This document shows positions 42,928-53,564 of a stretch of DNA of 64,000 nt, piece by piece (the first letter of the stretch is position 1; the number at the start of each line of letters is the position of its first letter). Source of the DNA: Roseateles_B sp041912595 (GTDB lineage Bacteria; Pseudomonadota; Gammaproteobacteria; Burkholderiales; Burkholderiaceae_C); the NCBI GenBank assembly GCA_041912595.1, contig JAYRMR010000024.1:10910-74909 (forward strand). The letters are read 5' to 3'. A program made the position numbers and the translations under genes. The notes below the pieces were generated by a model. It did no database searches and was not told where the DNA came from. It saw only the letters and a program-made list of their open reading frames with translations.

Positions 42928-43995
42928 ATGCACCACCGAGCCCGTTCCCTGTCCCGCCCCTCCCTGGCGCCGTTGCAGCGCCCGGCCCTGGTCTGGCTGA
43001 TGGCCGCCGCCCTGGGCCTGGCCTGGCCGCATCCGGCGCCGGCACGGCCCGCGGCCGACAAGTCGGACAAGGCCGAGCGGGCCGACAAGCCGGCAACGGA
43101 GAAGAGCCTCGCCAAGGACGCCCCCCGGGACGACGGCGCCGCGGAGAAGGGCAGCGGCGAGAACCTCGGCATGCTGCGCCAGCGCCTGGCGGAGCGCCTG
43201 GCGACCAAGCCGGAGCCCGCGCCCGCCGCAGCCCGGCCGGAGGCCAAGTCCGAGCCGAAGGGCGAGCCCCGACCGGACGCCAAGGCCGCTAGGCACGCGG
43301 ACGCCAAGGGCCACGGCGGCGAGATCCACTGGGCCTATGAAGGCGAGGGCGGTCCCGAGCGCTGGGGTGAGCTCAAGCCCGAGTTCCGCACCTGCGCCAC
43401 CGGCAAGCGCCAGAGCCCCATCGACATCCGCGACGGCATCCGGGTGGACCTCGAGAAGATCCAGTTCGACTACCAGCCCAGCGGCTTCTCCGTGCTGGAC
43501 AACGGCCACACCATCCAGGTCAACCTCGCGCCGGGCAACAGCCTGCAGGTGATGGGGCGCCGCTACGAGCTGCTGCAGTTCCACTTCCACCGGCCCAGCG
43601 AGGAACGCATCAACGGCCGGCAGTTCGACATGGTCGCCCACCTGGTGCACAAGGACCCGGACGGCCGCCTGGCCGTGGTGGCCGTGCTGCTGGAGCGCGG
43701 CCGCGATCAGCCGCTCGTGCAGACGGTCTGGAACAACCTGCCGCTGGAGAAGGGCGAGGCGCTGCCGGCACCCGGCCAGATGGACCTGAACCAGCTCCTG
43801 CCCGAGGACCGCGCCTACTACACCTACATGGGGTCGCTGACGACGCCGCCCTGCTCGGAAGGCGTGCTGTGGATGGTCATGCGCCAGCCGGTGCAGCTCT
43901 CGGCCAGCCAGCTCGGCATCTTCGGCAAGCTCTACCCGATGAACGCCCGGCCCGTGCAGCCCGGCTCCGGCCGGCTGATCAAGGAATCGCAGTGA
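42928..43995 (+). CDS. Alpha-class carbonic anhydrase
   Basis: A 355-residue exported enzyme hydrating CO2. After a signal peptide (to about residue 40) comes a 90-residue Lys/Ala/Glu/Asp/Pro-rich linker. The catalytic domain starts at HWAYEGEGGPERWGEL. Zinc ligands are His219 and His221 (QFHFHRPSEE) and His238 (MVAHLVH); the SLTTPPCSEGV motif near the end binds substrate. The long charged linker is unusual: most bacterial alpha carbonic anhydrases begin right after the signal. Placed alone between a transporter and a kinase gene. Confidence 0.92.
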   Translation: MHHRARSLSRPSLAPLQRPALVWLMAAALGLAWPHPAPARPAADKSDKAERADKPATEKSLAKDAPRDDGAAEKGSGENLGMLRQRLAERLATKPEPAPAAARPEAKSEPKGEPRPDAKAARHADAKGHGGEIHWAYEGEGGPERWGELKPEFRTCATGKRQSPIDIRDGIRVDLEKIQFDYQPSGFSVLDNGHTIQVNLAPGNSLQVMGRRYELLQFHFHRPSEERINGRQFDMVAHLVHKDPDGRLAVVAVLLERGRDQPLVQTVWNNLPLEKGEALPAPGQMDLNQLLPEDRAYYTYMGSLTTPPCSEGVLWMVMRQPVQLSASQLGIFGKLYPMNARPVQPGSGRLIKESQ

Positions 43996-44106
43996 GGCCC
44001 ACGCCCTGACGTCATTGCCCTGACGTCATCGCTATGAAGCGGCGGGCGCCGTGGCCCGTCGCCTGGGCGCCGCTCGCGCGCCCGACAACGTCCGTGGGGC
44101 GGAGGC

Positions 44107-46413
44107 TCAGCCCGCCGCGCGGGACTCCGCGCTGGCATGCAGCCAGCGGCGCAGCGTCAGGAAGAGCTGCTCGGCGACCACGGGCTTGGCCACGTGGTCG
44201 TTCATGCCGGCATCCAGGCAGCGCTGGCGCTCCTCGGCAAAGGCGTTGGCCGTCATGGCGAGGATGGGCAGATGGCGCCCCTTCTCGGTCGAGCGGATGG
44301 CGCGGGTCGCATCCAGGCCGTCCATGGCGGGCATCTGCACATCCATCAGCACGAGGCCGTAGTCGCCCTGCTGCACCATCTCGCAGGCCTCGACGCCATC
44401 GGCCGCCACGTCCACCTCCAGGCCCGCGCTCTGCAGCAGGGCCACGGCGACTTCCTGGTTGACGACGTTGTCCTCGGCCAGCAGGATGCGGCGGCCCTGG
44501 TAGGGCGCCAGCAGCTCGCGGGCCGCCTGGCCGCGCTGCAGGCCCGCGGCCGCCAGGGGCTGGTCCGACAGCGGCAGCTCCAGCTCCAGCCAGAACAGGC
44601 TGCCCTCGCCCAGGCGGCTCTGCACGCCGACCTCGCCGCCCATCAGCCGCGCCAGGCGCCGGGAGATGGCCAGGCCGAGGCCCGTGCCGCCATAGCGCCG
44701 CGTGGTGGAGCTGTCCGCCTGCTCGAAGTCCTGGAACAGCCGCGCCTGCGCCTCCTCGCTGATGCCGATGCCGCTGTCCGCGACCTCGAAGCGCAGCCGC
44801 AGGTGGTCCGGCGTCTCCTGCAGCAGTCGGGCGTTGAGCCGCACATGGCCGTGGTCGGTGAACTTGATGGCGTTGCCGGCGAAGTTGATCAGGATCTCGG
44901 TGATGCGCTGCGAATCCCCCATCAGCACGCGGTCCAGCAGTTCGTCCGGCACGTCCTGCTGCACCTGTAGGTGCTTCTCCGCCGCGCGCTGCGCCATCAT
45001 GCTGGAGATGTTGTCCAGCAGCTGGTTGACCGAGAACATGCCGGCCTCCAGGTGCAGCTTGCCGGCCTCGATCTTGGAGATGTCCAGCACGTTGTTGATC
45101 ACGCTGAGCAGGTGCTCGGCGGCATCGGCCACCTTCTTGAGCCGGTCCTGCTGTTGCGGCTCGGTCGAGTCCCGACGGGCGAGGTAGGTCAGGCCGATGA
45201 TGGCGTTCATCGGCGTGCGGATTTCGTGGCTCATGTTGGCCAGGAAGGCGCTCTTGGCCAGGTTGGCGGCCTCGGCGGCCTGCGTGGCGGTGGCCAGCGC
45301 CAGCGTGCGGGCCTCGACCAGCTCCTCGAGGTGGTGGCGGTAGCGGTCCAGCTCCAGGGCGTCGCGGCGCTGGCGGGAGATGTCCGTCAGGAAGCCGTGC
45401 CACAGCACCGAGCCGCCGTCCTCCAGCTGCGCGATGGCGTTGCCGTAGAGCCAGCGCTCGCTGCCGTCGGCGTTGTCGGTGCGGAACTCCTGCTGCCAGG
45501 GGCTCAGGTGCCGGGCCGAGGCGGTGAGCGCCTCGCGCACGGCCTCGCGGTCGTCGGGGTGGATGCGCTCGAAGAGGGCCTCGGCCTCGCTCAGGAGCAG
45601 CTGCGCGGGGACGCGGAAGTAGTCCTTCACCGCCTCGCTGACGTAGGCGAAGCTGAAGCGCCCATCTGGATTGCGCCGCAGCTGGTAGACCACGCCGGGC
45701 ACCGTCTCGGCCATGCCGCGCAGGCGCTCGATGAGCTGGCGCTGGGCCTCGAACTGGTGCTGCAGCGCGTCGCGCATGTCCTGCAGATGCTTGCCCAGGC
45801 GACCGATCTCGTCGTTGCGGCCGCCCTCCAGCTCGGTGCTGAAACGGCCCTGGGCCATGTCGTTGGCGAAGCGGCCCAGCGAGCGCAGCGGGCGCATCAC
45901 CCGCGAATTGAGGGCCAGCAGCACCAGGGCCACCGAGATGAGCAGCTGGCCGCCCACCGTGGCGGCATAAAGCCAGCGCTGGCGGGTGAGGGCGGCGGCC
46001 ACGAGGTGGTTGTCGATCTCGATCTCGAGATGGCCGATGCGGGTGCTGCCGCGGAAGATGTCGCGCTCCCCCTTGATCAGCTGCCCCATCTGGCGTTCGG
46101 GCTGTCTCATCTCGATGAAGGGGACGCCCTGCGTGGCGTCGCTCACGGCCACGCGCACCACCTCGGGGGATTTCATGATGGCCGCCACCACCTCGCGGGC
46201 GGCAACCTGGTCGAGGTTCCAGAGCAGCTCGGGCAGGCTGCTGGCGAGCACGTCGATCTTGGCCTGCAGGTCCCGCTCCTGCGTCTGCTGGGCCACCTGG
46301 GGCTCACGCAGCCCGATGAGGAGCCCGCCGATGATCAGCGCCGGCAGCAGCAGGCCGGTGCAGACACCGATGGCAAGGGCCACGAACAGCGAGCTGGTGT
46401 TCTTTCGACTCAA
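44107..46413 (-). CDS. Hybrid sensor histidine kinase
   Basis: A 768-residue hybrid kinase. Order: membrane helix (about 8-33), periplasmic sensing segment, second membrane helix (about 155-180), HAMP, PAS domain (RFSFAYVSEAVKDYFRV), dimerisation/phosphoacceptor domain with His near 393 (NMSHEIRTPMNAIIG), ATPase domain (GGTGLGLAISRRL) and a C-terminal receiver with Asp near 690 (LVLMDVQMPAMDG). No separate response regulator is adjacent, so the phosphorelay partner is elsewhere. Start TTG at 46413 preferred, with AGGAG 6 bp upstream; the longer frame would precede the first helix with Arg/His-rich residues. Confidence 0.92.
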   Translation of the reverse strand: MSRKNTSSLFVALAIGVCTGLLLPALIIGGLLIGLREPQVAQQTQERDLQAKIDVLASSLPELLWNLDQVAAREVVAAIMKSPEVVRVAVSDATQGVPFIEMRQPERQMGQLIKGERDIFRGSTRIGHLEIEIDNHLVAAALTRQRWLYAATVGGQLLISVALVLLALNSRVMRPLRSLGRFANDMAQGRFSTELEGGRNDEIGRLGKHLQDMRDALQHQFEAQRQLIERLRGMAETVPGVVYQLRRNPDGRFSFAYVSEAVKDYFRVPAQLLLSEAEALFERIHPDDREAVREALTASARHLSPWQQEFRTDNADGSERWLYGNAIAQLEDGGSVLWHGFLTDISRQRRDALELDRYRHHLEELVEARTLALATATQAAEAANLAKSAFLANMSHEIRTPMNAIIGLTYLARRDSTEPQQQDRLKKVADAAEHLLSVINNVLDISKIEAGKLHLEAGMFSVNQLLDNISSMMAQRAAEKHLQVQQDVPDELLDRVLMGDSQRITEILINFAGNAIKFTDHGHVRLNARLLQETPDHLRLRFEVADSGIGISEEAQARLFQDFEQADSSTTRRYGGTGLGLAISRRLARLMGGEVGVQSRLGEGSLFWLELELPLSDQPLAAAGLQRGQAARELLAPYQGRRILLAEDNVVNQEVAVALLQSAGLEVDVAADGVEACEMVQQGDYGLVLMDVQMPAMDGLDATRAIRSTEKGRHLPILAMTANAFAEERQRCLDAGMNDHVAKPVVAEQLFLTLRRWLHASAESRAAG

Positions 46414-46622
46414 CAAGGACTCCTGGGCCGTCTGGGGCCGGTGCCGGCGCGCCGGCCGGTGGCAGGCAGCCGCCCCGGCGAGGCCGGCACCAGCCACCAG
46501 CGGGGATTGTGCACGGCTTCGCCGGGCAACCCGTCCTCCAAGGGCGCGGCTGTCTTGTTTGTGTCAAAAGTGCCGTGGGGAATTCCACGGAACTCGCCTC
46601 CGCCAGGGACGGCGGCGCGCCC

Positions 46623-47624
46623 TCAGTGCCGGCGGTCCAGCGCCCGGGCGGCGCCCAGCAGGGCCGGGGAGGTGGGGCTGCTGATCACGAAGCAGGGGAT
46701 GGGCGCCAGCAGCGCCTGCAGACGGCCCTTGCCCTCGAAGCGCTCCCGGAAGCGCGAGGCCCGCAGCTCGGGCAGCATGCGCGGGGCGATGCCGCCGCCG
46801 ATGTAGACCCCGCCCGTCGCCCCCAGGGTCAGCGCCAGATTGCCGGCGGTGCTGCCGAGGAAGCGGCAGAACAGGTCCACCGCGCGCTGGCACACCGGGT
46901 CGCCCGCCCGCGCGCGTGGCAGCACCTGCTCCGGCTGCATGCCCGCCTCCTCCGGCAGGCCCAGCCAGCGGGCGCTCGCGCGGTAAAGGTTGAGCAGGCC
47001 GGGCCCGGACAGCGCCCGCTCGGCGGAGACATGGCCGAAGCTGCGCCGCAGCAGGGCCAGCACGGCGTCCTCCTCCTCGTCCATGGCGCACAGCGTGACG
47101 TGCCCGCCCTCGCCGGCCAGGGGAATGAGCCCCTGGGCCGAGGGGATCAGGCCCGAGACGCCCAGGCCCGTGCCCGCGCCCAGCAGGGCCAGCGGGGCCC
47201 GAGGCTGGGCCAGGTGCTCGGGGCTGGGCCGCACGCCGCCCAGGTCCTGGAGGTCGGTGCCGCCCAGGCTCGGCAGGGACAGCGCCAGCGCCGTGAAGTC
47301 GTTGATGACCTCCAGCCGCTGCAGCGCCAGCTCCTTCTGCAGGGCGGTGATCGAGAAGGCCCAGTGGTGGTTGGTCATGCGCACCTCGTCGCCGGTCACC
47401 GGATTGGCGATGCCCAGGGCGCAGGCGGCGGGGCGGACCGGGTCCCGCTCGGTCAGGTAGCGCTGGATGGCATCGCCCAGCGTCGGGTGCTCGGCGCAGC
47501 GGTAGGTCTGCACATGGCTCAGCGGAGCCCCGGGCCGGTCCATCCAGGCAAAGCGCGCGTGGGTGCCGCCGATGTCGCCCAGCAGGCGCGGAAAGAGGGC
47601 CTGCGTCGGATGGGCCTGGCTCAT
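46623..47624 (-). CDS. glk: Glucokinase
   Basis: A 333-residue glucokinase of the bacterial ROK-unrelated (Glk) family, phosphorylating glucose with ATP. ATP phosphate loop LGDIGGTHARFAW, glucose-binding VINDFTALALSLPSLGG, and GAGTGLGVSGLI are visible, with GGVYIGGGIAPRM in the second lobe. AGGAG precedes ATG 47624. Divergent from the GH16 gene across a region with two LacI-type operators; it should phosphorylate the glucose released by the beta-glucosidase. Confidence 0.93.
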   Translation of the reverse strand: MSQAHPTQALFPRLLGDIGGTHARFAWMDRPGAPLSHVQTYRCAEHPTLGDAIQRYLTERDPVRPAACALGIANPVTGDEVRMTNHHWAFSITALQKELALQRLEVINDFTALALSLPSLGGTDLQDLGGVRPSPEHLAQPRAPLALLGAGTGLGVSGLIPSAQGLIPLAGEGGHVTLCAMDEEEDAVLALLRRSFGHVSAERALSGPGLLNLYRASARWLGLPEEAGMQPEQVLPRARAGDPVCQRAVDLFCRFLGSTAGNLALTLGATGGVYIGGGIAPRMLPELRASRFRERFEGKGRLQALLAPIPCFVISSPTSPALLGAARALDRRH

Positions 47625-47668
47625 GAAGGTCTCCTGGTGCGGTGCGTGTCGATGTATTGCATTCTCGT

Positions 47669-47682
47669 TGAAACCGCTTTCA
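47669..47682. promoter_or_regulatory. LacI-type operator near glk
   Basis: TGAAACCGCTTTCA, a near-palindrome of the TGAAAnCGnTTTCA type, 45 bp upstream of the glk start. Confidence 0.7.
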
Positions 47683-47754
47683 TGACGCAAGGCCGAAGAA
47701 TTTGAATGGGCTTGGTGTTTCTACTCAACGCAAGCCGTCCGTGTCTTTCCATAA

Positions 47755-47768
47755 TGAAAACGCTTTCA
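47755..47768. promoter_or_regulatory. LacI-type operator near the GH16 gene
   Basis: TGAAAACGCTTTCA, 48 bp upstream of the glucanase start. With the site at 47669 it frames the divergent glk/glucanase promoter region, 86 bp apart. Confidence 0.75.
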
Positions 47769-47815
47769 AACCAGAATGACGGCACGGAACGATCCCTGCC
47801 GGACGGAGACCTGCC

Positions 47816-48874
47816 ATGCCCGCTTCCCCCCGAGCCCTGTCCCTGCGAGCGGCCGCCTTCCTCGCGGCGTGGCGGGCTGCGGTGCCTGCCCTGCCCGCTG
47901 CGAAGGCCCGCGTGCCGGGGCCGTCCGCCACCGCCGCGACGCTCCGCCGCCCCGGGCCGGCGGCCCCTGTTCTGCGGCGCTGGCCCGCGGTGGCCGGCCT
48001 TGTTCTCGCGGCCTGTGGCGGAGGCGGTGCGCCGGCGGCCACGCCTGACTCGACACCCACCCCGTCACCCGTCCCGTCACCCCCCCCGACGCCCGTCCCC
48101 ACCCCGATGCCGACCCCCGCCCCCAGCCCCTTGGCCCGTCCCGCCGACCACGTGCTGGTCTGGTCTGACGAGTTCGACCAGCCCGGACTGCCCGACGCCC
48201 GGCGCTGGTCCTACGACACGGGCCGCAACGCCAGCGGCTGGTTCAACCACGAGCTGCAGTACTACAGCGCGGCGCGCCTGGACAACAGCGAGGTGAAGGA
48301 CGGCCGCCTCGTCATCACGGCCCGCCTGGAGAGCCGCTCGGACCAGCCGGACTGGGGCGGCCAGCGCTACAGCTCCGCGCGCCTGCTGACCGCGGGCAAG
48401 GCCCAGTGGACCTACGGCTTCTTCGAAATCCGGGCCAAGCTCCCCTGCGGCCGCGGCAGCTGGCCCGCCATCTGGATGCTCGGCGCGGAGGGCACCTGGC
48501 CGGCCCAGGGCGAGCTGGACATCATGGAGCAGGTCGGCCGCGACCCGACGAACGTGTTTAGCACGGTCCACACCACCAGCGGCTCCGGCGGCAACGGCAA
48601 GGGCGGCGCCGTCCAGCTGCCGACGGCGTGCAGTGCCTTCCACGACTACCAGATGCTCTGGACGCCGCAGGGCCTGCGTTTCGGGGTCGATGGCGTGGAG
48701 CATGCCCGTTACGACAATCTCGGGACCGGCCCGGCCCAGTGGCCCTTCGATGCGCCGCAGTTCCTCATCCTCAACCTCGCCGTCGGGGGCGATCTGGGCG
48801 GTGCCGTCGACGATGGCATCTTCCCGCTGCGCTACGAGATCGAGCATGTGCGGGTCTACCAGAAGCGGCCCTGA
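47816..48874 (+). CDS. GH16 family lipoprotein glucanase
   Basis: A 352-residue endo-beta-glucanase (laminarinase/lichenase type). The catalytic motif GELDIMEQVG gives nucleophile Glu233 and acid/base Glu238. The domain starts at HVLVWSDEFD (about 112) and includes WPAIWML and a final YEIEHVRVYQ. Cys67 (VLAACGGGG) is a lipobox, but it lies 60 residues in, so the signal has an unusually long N-region; a start at GTG 47912 would shorten it. A Pro/Thr-rich linker joins lipobox and enzyme. Probably held on the outer membrane, cutting polymer for the TonB receptor. Confidence 0.9.
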   Translation: MPASPRALSLRAAAFLAAWRAAVPALPAAKARVPGPSATAATLRRPGPAAPVLRRWPAVAGLVLAACGGGGAPAATPDSTPTPSPVPSPPPTPVPTPMPTPAPSPLARPADHVLVWSDEFDQPGLPDARRWSYDTGRNASGWFNHELQYYSAARLDNSEVKDGRLVITARLESRSDQPDWGGQRYSSARLLTAGKAQWTYGFFEIRAKLPCGRGSWPAIWMLGAEGTWPAQGELDIMEQVGRDPTNVFSTVHTTSGSGGNGKGGAVQLPTACSAFHDYQMLWTPQGLRFGVDGVEHARYDNLGTGPAQWPFDAPQFLILNLAVGGDLGGAVDDGIFPLRYEIEHVRVYQKRP

Positions 48875-48976
48875 TCGCCGAGGCCGGCTCGCTCGGGCCT
48901 GGTGCCTGCTTGCCTTACTGACTGAATGAGGCCCAGGGTTCCCACGTGCTTCCAGGCGCGTGCGTGCGTCGGACGC

Positions 48977-50146
48977 TCAGGGCGCGCGGACCGCCAAGGC
49001 GCCGGTGATGGCGTCGCGCAGCGGGAACAGATGGGCATTGCCGTTGAACTCCGCGGCGGGGCTGTTGCCCGTGTGGACGATGACCACCTTCGCCAGCGGG
49101 TCCACGAAGATGTTCTGGCCGTTGGTGCCCCAGGCAAAGGAGCGCCCGCCCGCGGCCTGCGGAATCCAGATGTGCAGCCCGTAGAAGGGCGCCTGCGCCG
49201 GCTGCGGCTTGTCCGGGCGCAGGGCCACCATCTGCTCGATCCACGCCCGTGGCACCACCTGGCGATCGCCCACGCGGCCGAGGTTCATGAGCAGCAGGCC
49301 CACGCGGGCGTAATCCCGCAGCGTGGCCACGAACTGGCCCTGCACGCCCTCCTGGCCCCAGCGGTTCTTGATCCAGCCGCCCGGCGCCTCGGCGCCCAGG
49401 GGCTCCCACAGGCGCTGGGCGAGGTAGTCCGTGTTGCTCATGCCCGTGCGTGCGCTGAGCACGAAGCCCAGCACGGTGCTGACCGCGCCGTTGTAGTTGA
49501 AGACCGGGCCCCGCGGGTCCCGGGCCGTCTTCTGGCGCAGGTAGGCCCGCATGTCGGTGCGGGGCTCGAGGATGGGGTTGATGGCCTGGTTGTCGGAGGC
49601 CGCGCCGGGATCGTAGGAATTCAGCAGGGCTGCGCCGCTGCTCATCCGCAGCAGGTCCTCCACCGTGGCCTCGGCGAAGGCGCTGTCCTTGAAGTCGGGC
49701 AGGACGTCCGCGACGCGCTCCTGCAGCGTGAGCCGGCCCTCGGACACGGCGATGCCCACCAGCAGCGACAGCAGCGTCTTGGACATCGACGCCGACAGCA
49801 GCCGCGTCCCCGGCCCGGTGCCCTGCAGATAGCGTTCGAAGACCCGCTGCCCCTGGTGCAGCACGAGAAAACCGGTGGTGCAGAAGCGGCCCAGGTAGGC
49901 GTCCAGGGTGAGCGGGGTGTCCGAGCCGCGCGGGCGGTAGCGGACCGGGCCCAGCGGCACGCCGTCCGGCAGGGCCTGGACCTGGGCAGACGCCGGTGCC
50001 ACGTTGCTGGGGTAGCGGCGCTGGGTGTCGATGAAGTTGCCGAGGCAGCCGTCCTGGGCCCGCGCGGGCGTGACGACCATCGACCCCAGCAGCAGGGCCG
50101 GGGCCGGGGCGAGCAGGGGACGACAACGGAGCGGGAGGAAGCGCAT
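48977..50146 (-). CDS. Secreted serine hydrolase, beta-lactamase/esterase fold
   Basis: A 389-residue exported penicillin-binding-protein-like hydrolase. Signal peptide ends near ARAQD. The three family motifs are present: SxxK in SASMSKTLL, Tyr-x-Asn in FNYNGA and HTG in IVHTGNS. This is the class C beta-lactamase-related group, which includes esterases (EstB) and 6-aminohexanoate hydrolases; real beta-lactamase activity is not implied. It follows the glucan ABC operon on the same strand after a 143-bp gap, so it may not belong to it. Confidence 0.87.
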   Translation of the reverse strand: MRFLPLRCRPLLAPAPALLLGSMVVTPARAQDGCLGNFIDTQRRYPSNVAPASAQVQALPDGVPLGPVRYRPRGSDTPLTLDAYLGRFCTTGFLVLHQGQRVFERYLQGTGPGTRLLSASMSKTLLSLLVGIAVSEGRLTLQERVADVLPDFKDSAFAEATVEDLLRMSSGAALLNSYDPGAASDNQAINPILEPRTDMRAYLRQKTARDPRGPVFNYNGAVSTVLGFVLSARTGMSNTDYLAQRLWEPLGAEAPGGWIKNRWGQEGVQGQFVATLRDYARVGLLLMNLGRVGDRQVVPRAWIEQMVALRPDKPQPAQAPFYGLHIWIPQAAGGRSFAWGTNGQNIFVDPLAKVVIVHTGNSPAAEFNGNAHLFPLRDAITGALAVRAP

Positions 50147-50289
50147 GGGCAGGGTCCGGGCGTGAGGGCAAGGCCGCCATCATCGTCGAGGCCCGGCGCC
50201 TCCGGCGCGGCCCGGGTTCCTGCGTGTTAGGGATGCCGGGACACGGACATCACTTTGCCGTGCGGCCTGCGCCCCTCGGCACCGCCCGC

Positions 50290-51348
<1,059 letters not shown>

Positions 51349-51349
51349 C

Positions 51350-52687
51350 TCAGGCCCCCTTGGCTTGCGCGGCCAGGAACTGGCGGTACCAGCGGGCGCT
51401 GTCCTTGAGCGTGCGCTGCTGGGTCTCGTAGTCCACGTGCACGATGCCGAAGCGCTTCGCATAGCCCGAGGACCACTCGAAATTGTCCAGCAGGCTCCAG
51501 ACCATGTAGGCATCGACCGGCACGCCCTCCTGCCGCGCGGCCTGCACGGCGGCGATGTGGCGCTTCAGGTAGCGGGTGCGGGCCTCGTCCTGCACGCGGC
51601 CGTCCACCCAGGGGTCGGGGAAGGCGCCGCCGTTCTCGGTCACCCACAGGCTGGGCACCTGCGGGTAGTCGCGGTGCAGGCGCAGCAGCAGCTCGGTCAG
51701 GCCCTCGGGGTAGACCTCCCAGCCCATCTCATTGACCTCCTTGCCGGCGGCCTTGGGGTCCCAGGGCTTGTCGGCGCTCTGCACCGAGCGGGAGTAGTAG
51801 TTGACGCCGAGGAAGTCGATCGGCTGGCGGATCTCGGCCAGGTCGCCGTCCTGCATCTTCGGCGCCTTCTCGCCCAGGTCCAGCCAGATGTCGACCGGGT
51901 AGCGGCCCTGGCACAGCGGGTCCATGTACCAGCGCAGCAGGCGGCCGTCCTCGACGATGGCCTTGGCGCGGTCGGCAGCGGAAGGCGTGGCGGGGTGGGT
52001 GGGCGCGAGGTTGAGCACGATGCCCAGCTTCTCCTTGGCGCCCGCGGCCCGCAGCGCCTTCACGGCCCGGCCATGGCTCAGCAGCAGATGGTGGGAGACC
52101 TGCAGCGCGAGCGCCTCGTCCTTCAGCCCGGGCGCGAAGACGCCGTTCTGGTGCCCCAGCACCGCGACGACCCAGGGCTCGTTGTGCGTGCACAGCGAGG
52201 CCAGGCGATCGCCCAGGCGGTGCTGGATGCCCAGGGCGTAGTCGACGAAGCGGTCCACCGTCTCGCGATTGGCCCAGCCGCCCTGGTCCTGCAGGGCCTG
52301 GGGCAGGTCCCAGTGGTTGAGGGTCAGGTGGGGCTGCAGACCGCGCGCCAGCATGCCGTCCACGAGGCGGTCGTAGAAGGCCAGGCCGGCCTCGTTCCAG
52401 GCGCCCTGGCCCGTGGGCTGCACGCGGGGCCAGCTCACGCTGAAGCGGTAGGCGTTGACGCCCAGGCCCTGGATCAGGTCGAGGTCCTCGGCCCAGCGCT
52501 GGTAGTGCTCGCAGGCCACGCGGCCGTCGCTGGCGTCGGCGATGGCGCCGCTCTGGCGGCAGAAGGTGTCCCAGATGCTGGGGCCCTTGCCGTCGGCATC
52601 GGCGGCACCCTCGATCTGGAAGGCGCTGGTGGAGACGCCCCAGACGAAGTCGGGCGGGAAGTGCAGGGCGGTGGTCGGGTCGGTCAT
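51350..52687 (-). CDS. GH1 beta-glucosidase
   Basis: A 445-residue cytoplasmic beta-glucosidase. Acid/base Glu170 in THNEPW and nucleophile Glu351 in VTENGG are in place, with the N-terminal PPDFVWGVSTSAFQIEG and C-terminal WSLLDNFEWSSGYAKRFG typical of the family. Hydrolyses beta-glucosides such as cellobiose or laminaribiose to glucose, which then goes to glk. It sits between the second permease and the ATPase gene, which ties it to the imported sugar. Confidence 0.94.
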   Translation of the reverse strand: MTDPTTALHFPPDFVWGVSTSAFQIEGAADADGKGPSIWDTFCRQSGAIADASDGRVACEHYQRWAEDLDLIQGLGVNAYRFSVSWPRVQPTGQGAWNEAGLAFYDRLVDGMLARGLQPHLTLNHWDLPQALQDQGGWANRETVDRFVDYALGIQHRLGDRLASLCTHNEPWVVAVLGHQNGVFAPGLKDEALALQVSHHLLLSHGRAVKALRAAGAKEKLGIVLNLAPTHPATPSAADRAKAIVEDGRLLRWYMDPLCQGRYPVDIWLDLGEKAPKMQDGDLAEIRQPIDFLGVNYYSRSVQSADKPWDPKAAGKEVNEMGWEVYPEGLTELLLRLHRDYPQVPSLWVTENGGAFPDPWVDGRVQDEARTRYLKRHIAAVQAARQEGVPVDAYMVWSLLDNFEWSSGYAKRFGIVHVDYETQQRTLKDSARWYRQFLAAQAKGA

Positions 52688-52730
52688 GGGGCAGGTCGGC
52701 GGAAGGAGAACGGGTGAGAAAGGTGCGGGC

Positions 52731-53564
52731 TCACTTGACGGCTCCGGCGGTCAGGCCGGCGATGAGTTGGCGTGAGGCCAGCATGAAGAGGGCGATGAGG
52801 GGCAGTGTGGCCACGGCGGCACCCGCGATGAGCGCGCCCCACTCGGTGTCCACGGGGTTCTGCAGCAGGCGCAGGGCCAGCGGCAGGGTGAAGTGCTCGG
52901 GGCTGCGCAGCACGATCAGCGGGCCCACGAAGTTGTTCCAGCTGCCGATGAAGGCGATGAGCCCCAGCGTTCCGAGGGCCGGCTTGAGCAGCGGCAGCAC
53001 GATGCGGGCGAAGATGCCCAGCTCGCCGCAGCCGTCCATGCGCGCCGCCTCGATCAGCTCCTTGGGCACGGCGCTGCGTGCGTACTGGCGCATCAGGAAG
53101 ATGCCGAAGGCATTGGCCGCGCCGGGCAGGTACAGCGCCCGTGGCTCGTCGATCCAGCCCAGCAGGTCCATCACCATGAAGCTCGGGATCATGCTCATGA
53201 AGCTCGGCAGCAGCATGGTGCCCAGCACCAGCGCGAACAGCGGCCGCTTGAAGCGGAACTCGAACATCGCGAAGGCATAGCCGCCCATCGCGCAGAAGAG
53301 CAGCGTGAGCGCCGTGGACATCAGCGCCACGTAGAGGCTCCAGCCCACGCTGCGCCAGAAGGGGATGCGCTCGCCCAGCAGGCGCAGATTGGCCAGCAGG
53401 TCGTCGCCGAACCACAGGGGCGGGGGGACGCTGAAGATGTCCGTGCGGGACTGCGTGGCGAAGACGAACATCACGTAGAAGGGCGCCAGCATCAGCAGGG
53501 CGCCGGCCCCGACGAGGGCGTAGGCGAGCCAGCGGGAGGTCGGCAGGGTGGGGCGGGTGCTCAT
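52731..53564 (-). CDS. ABC sugar permease, MalG/MsmG type
   Basis: A 277-residue inner-membrane permease with six helices. The conserved EAA loop is visible as ELIEAARMDGCGELGIFARIVLPLLKPAL, which contacts the ATPase. Start 53564 overlaps the upstream permease stop by one base (TGATG). Pairs with that permease to form the channel. Confidence 0.92.
   Translation of the reverse strand: MSTRPTLPTSRWLAYALVGAGALLMLAPFYVMFVFATQSRTDIFSVPPPLWFGDDLLANLRLLGERIPFWRSVGWSLYVALMSTALTLLFCAMGGYAFAMFEFRFKRPLFALVLGTMLLPSFMSMIPSFMVMDLLGWIDEPRALYLPGAANAFGIFLMRQYARSAVPKELIEAARMDGCGELGIFARIVLPLLKPALGTLGLIAFIGSWNNFVGPLIVLRSPEHFTLPLALRLLQNPVDTEWGALIAGAAVATLPLIALFMLASRQLIAGLTAGAVK

Noticed and set aside
48977..50146. 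Calling the serine hydrolase a beta-lactamase
   Set aside because: The SxxK/YxN/HTG motifs are shared by esterases and amidases of the same fold, and there is no AmpR-like regulator or other resistance context.
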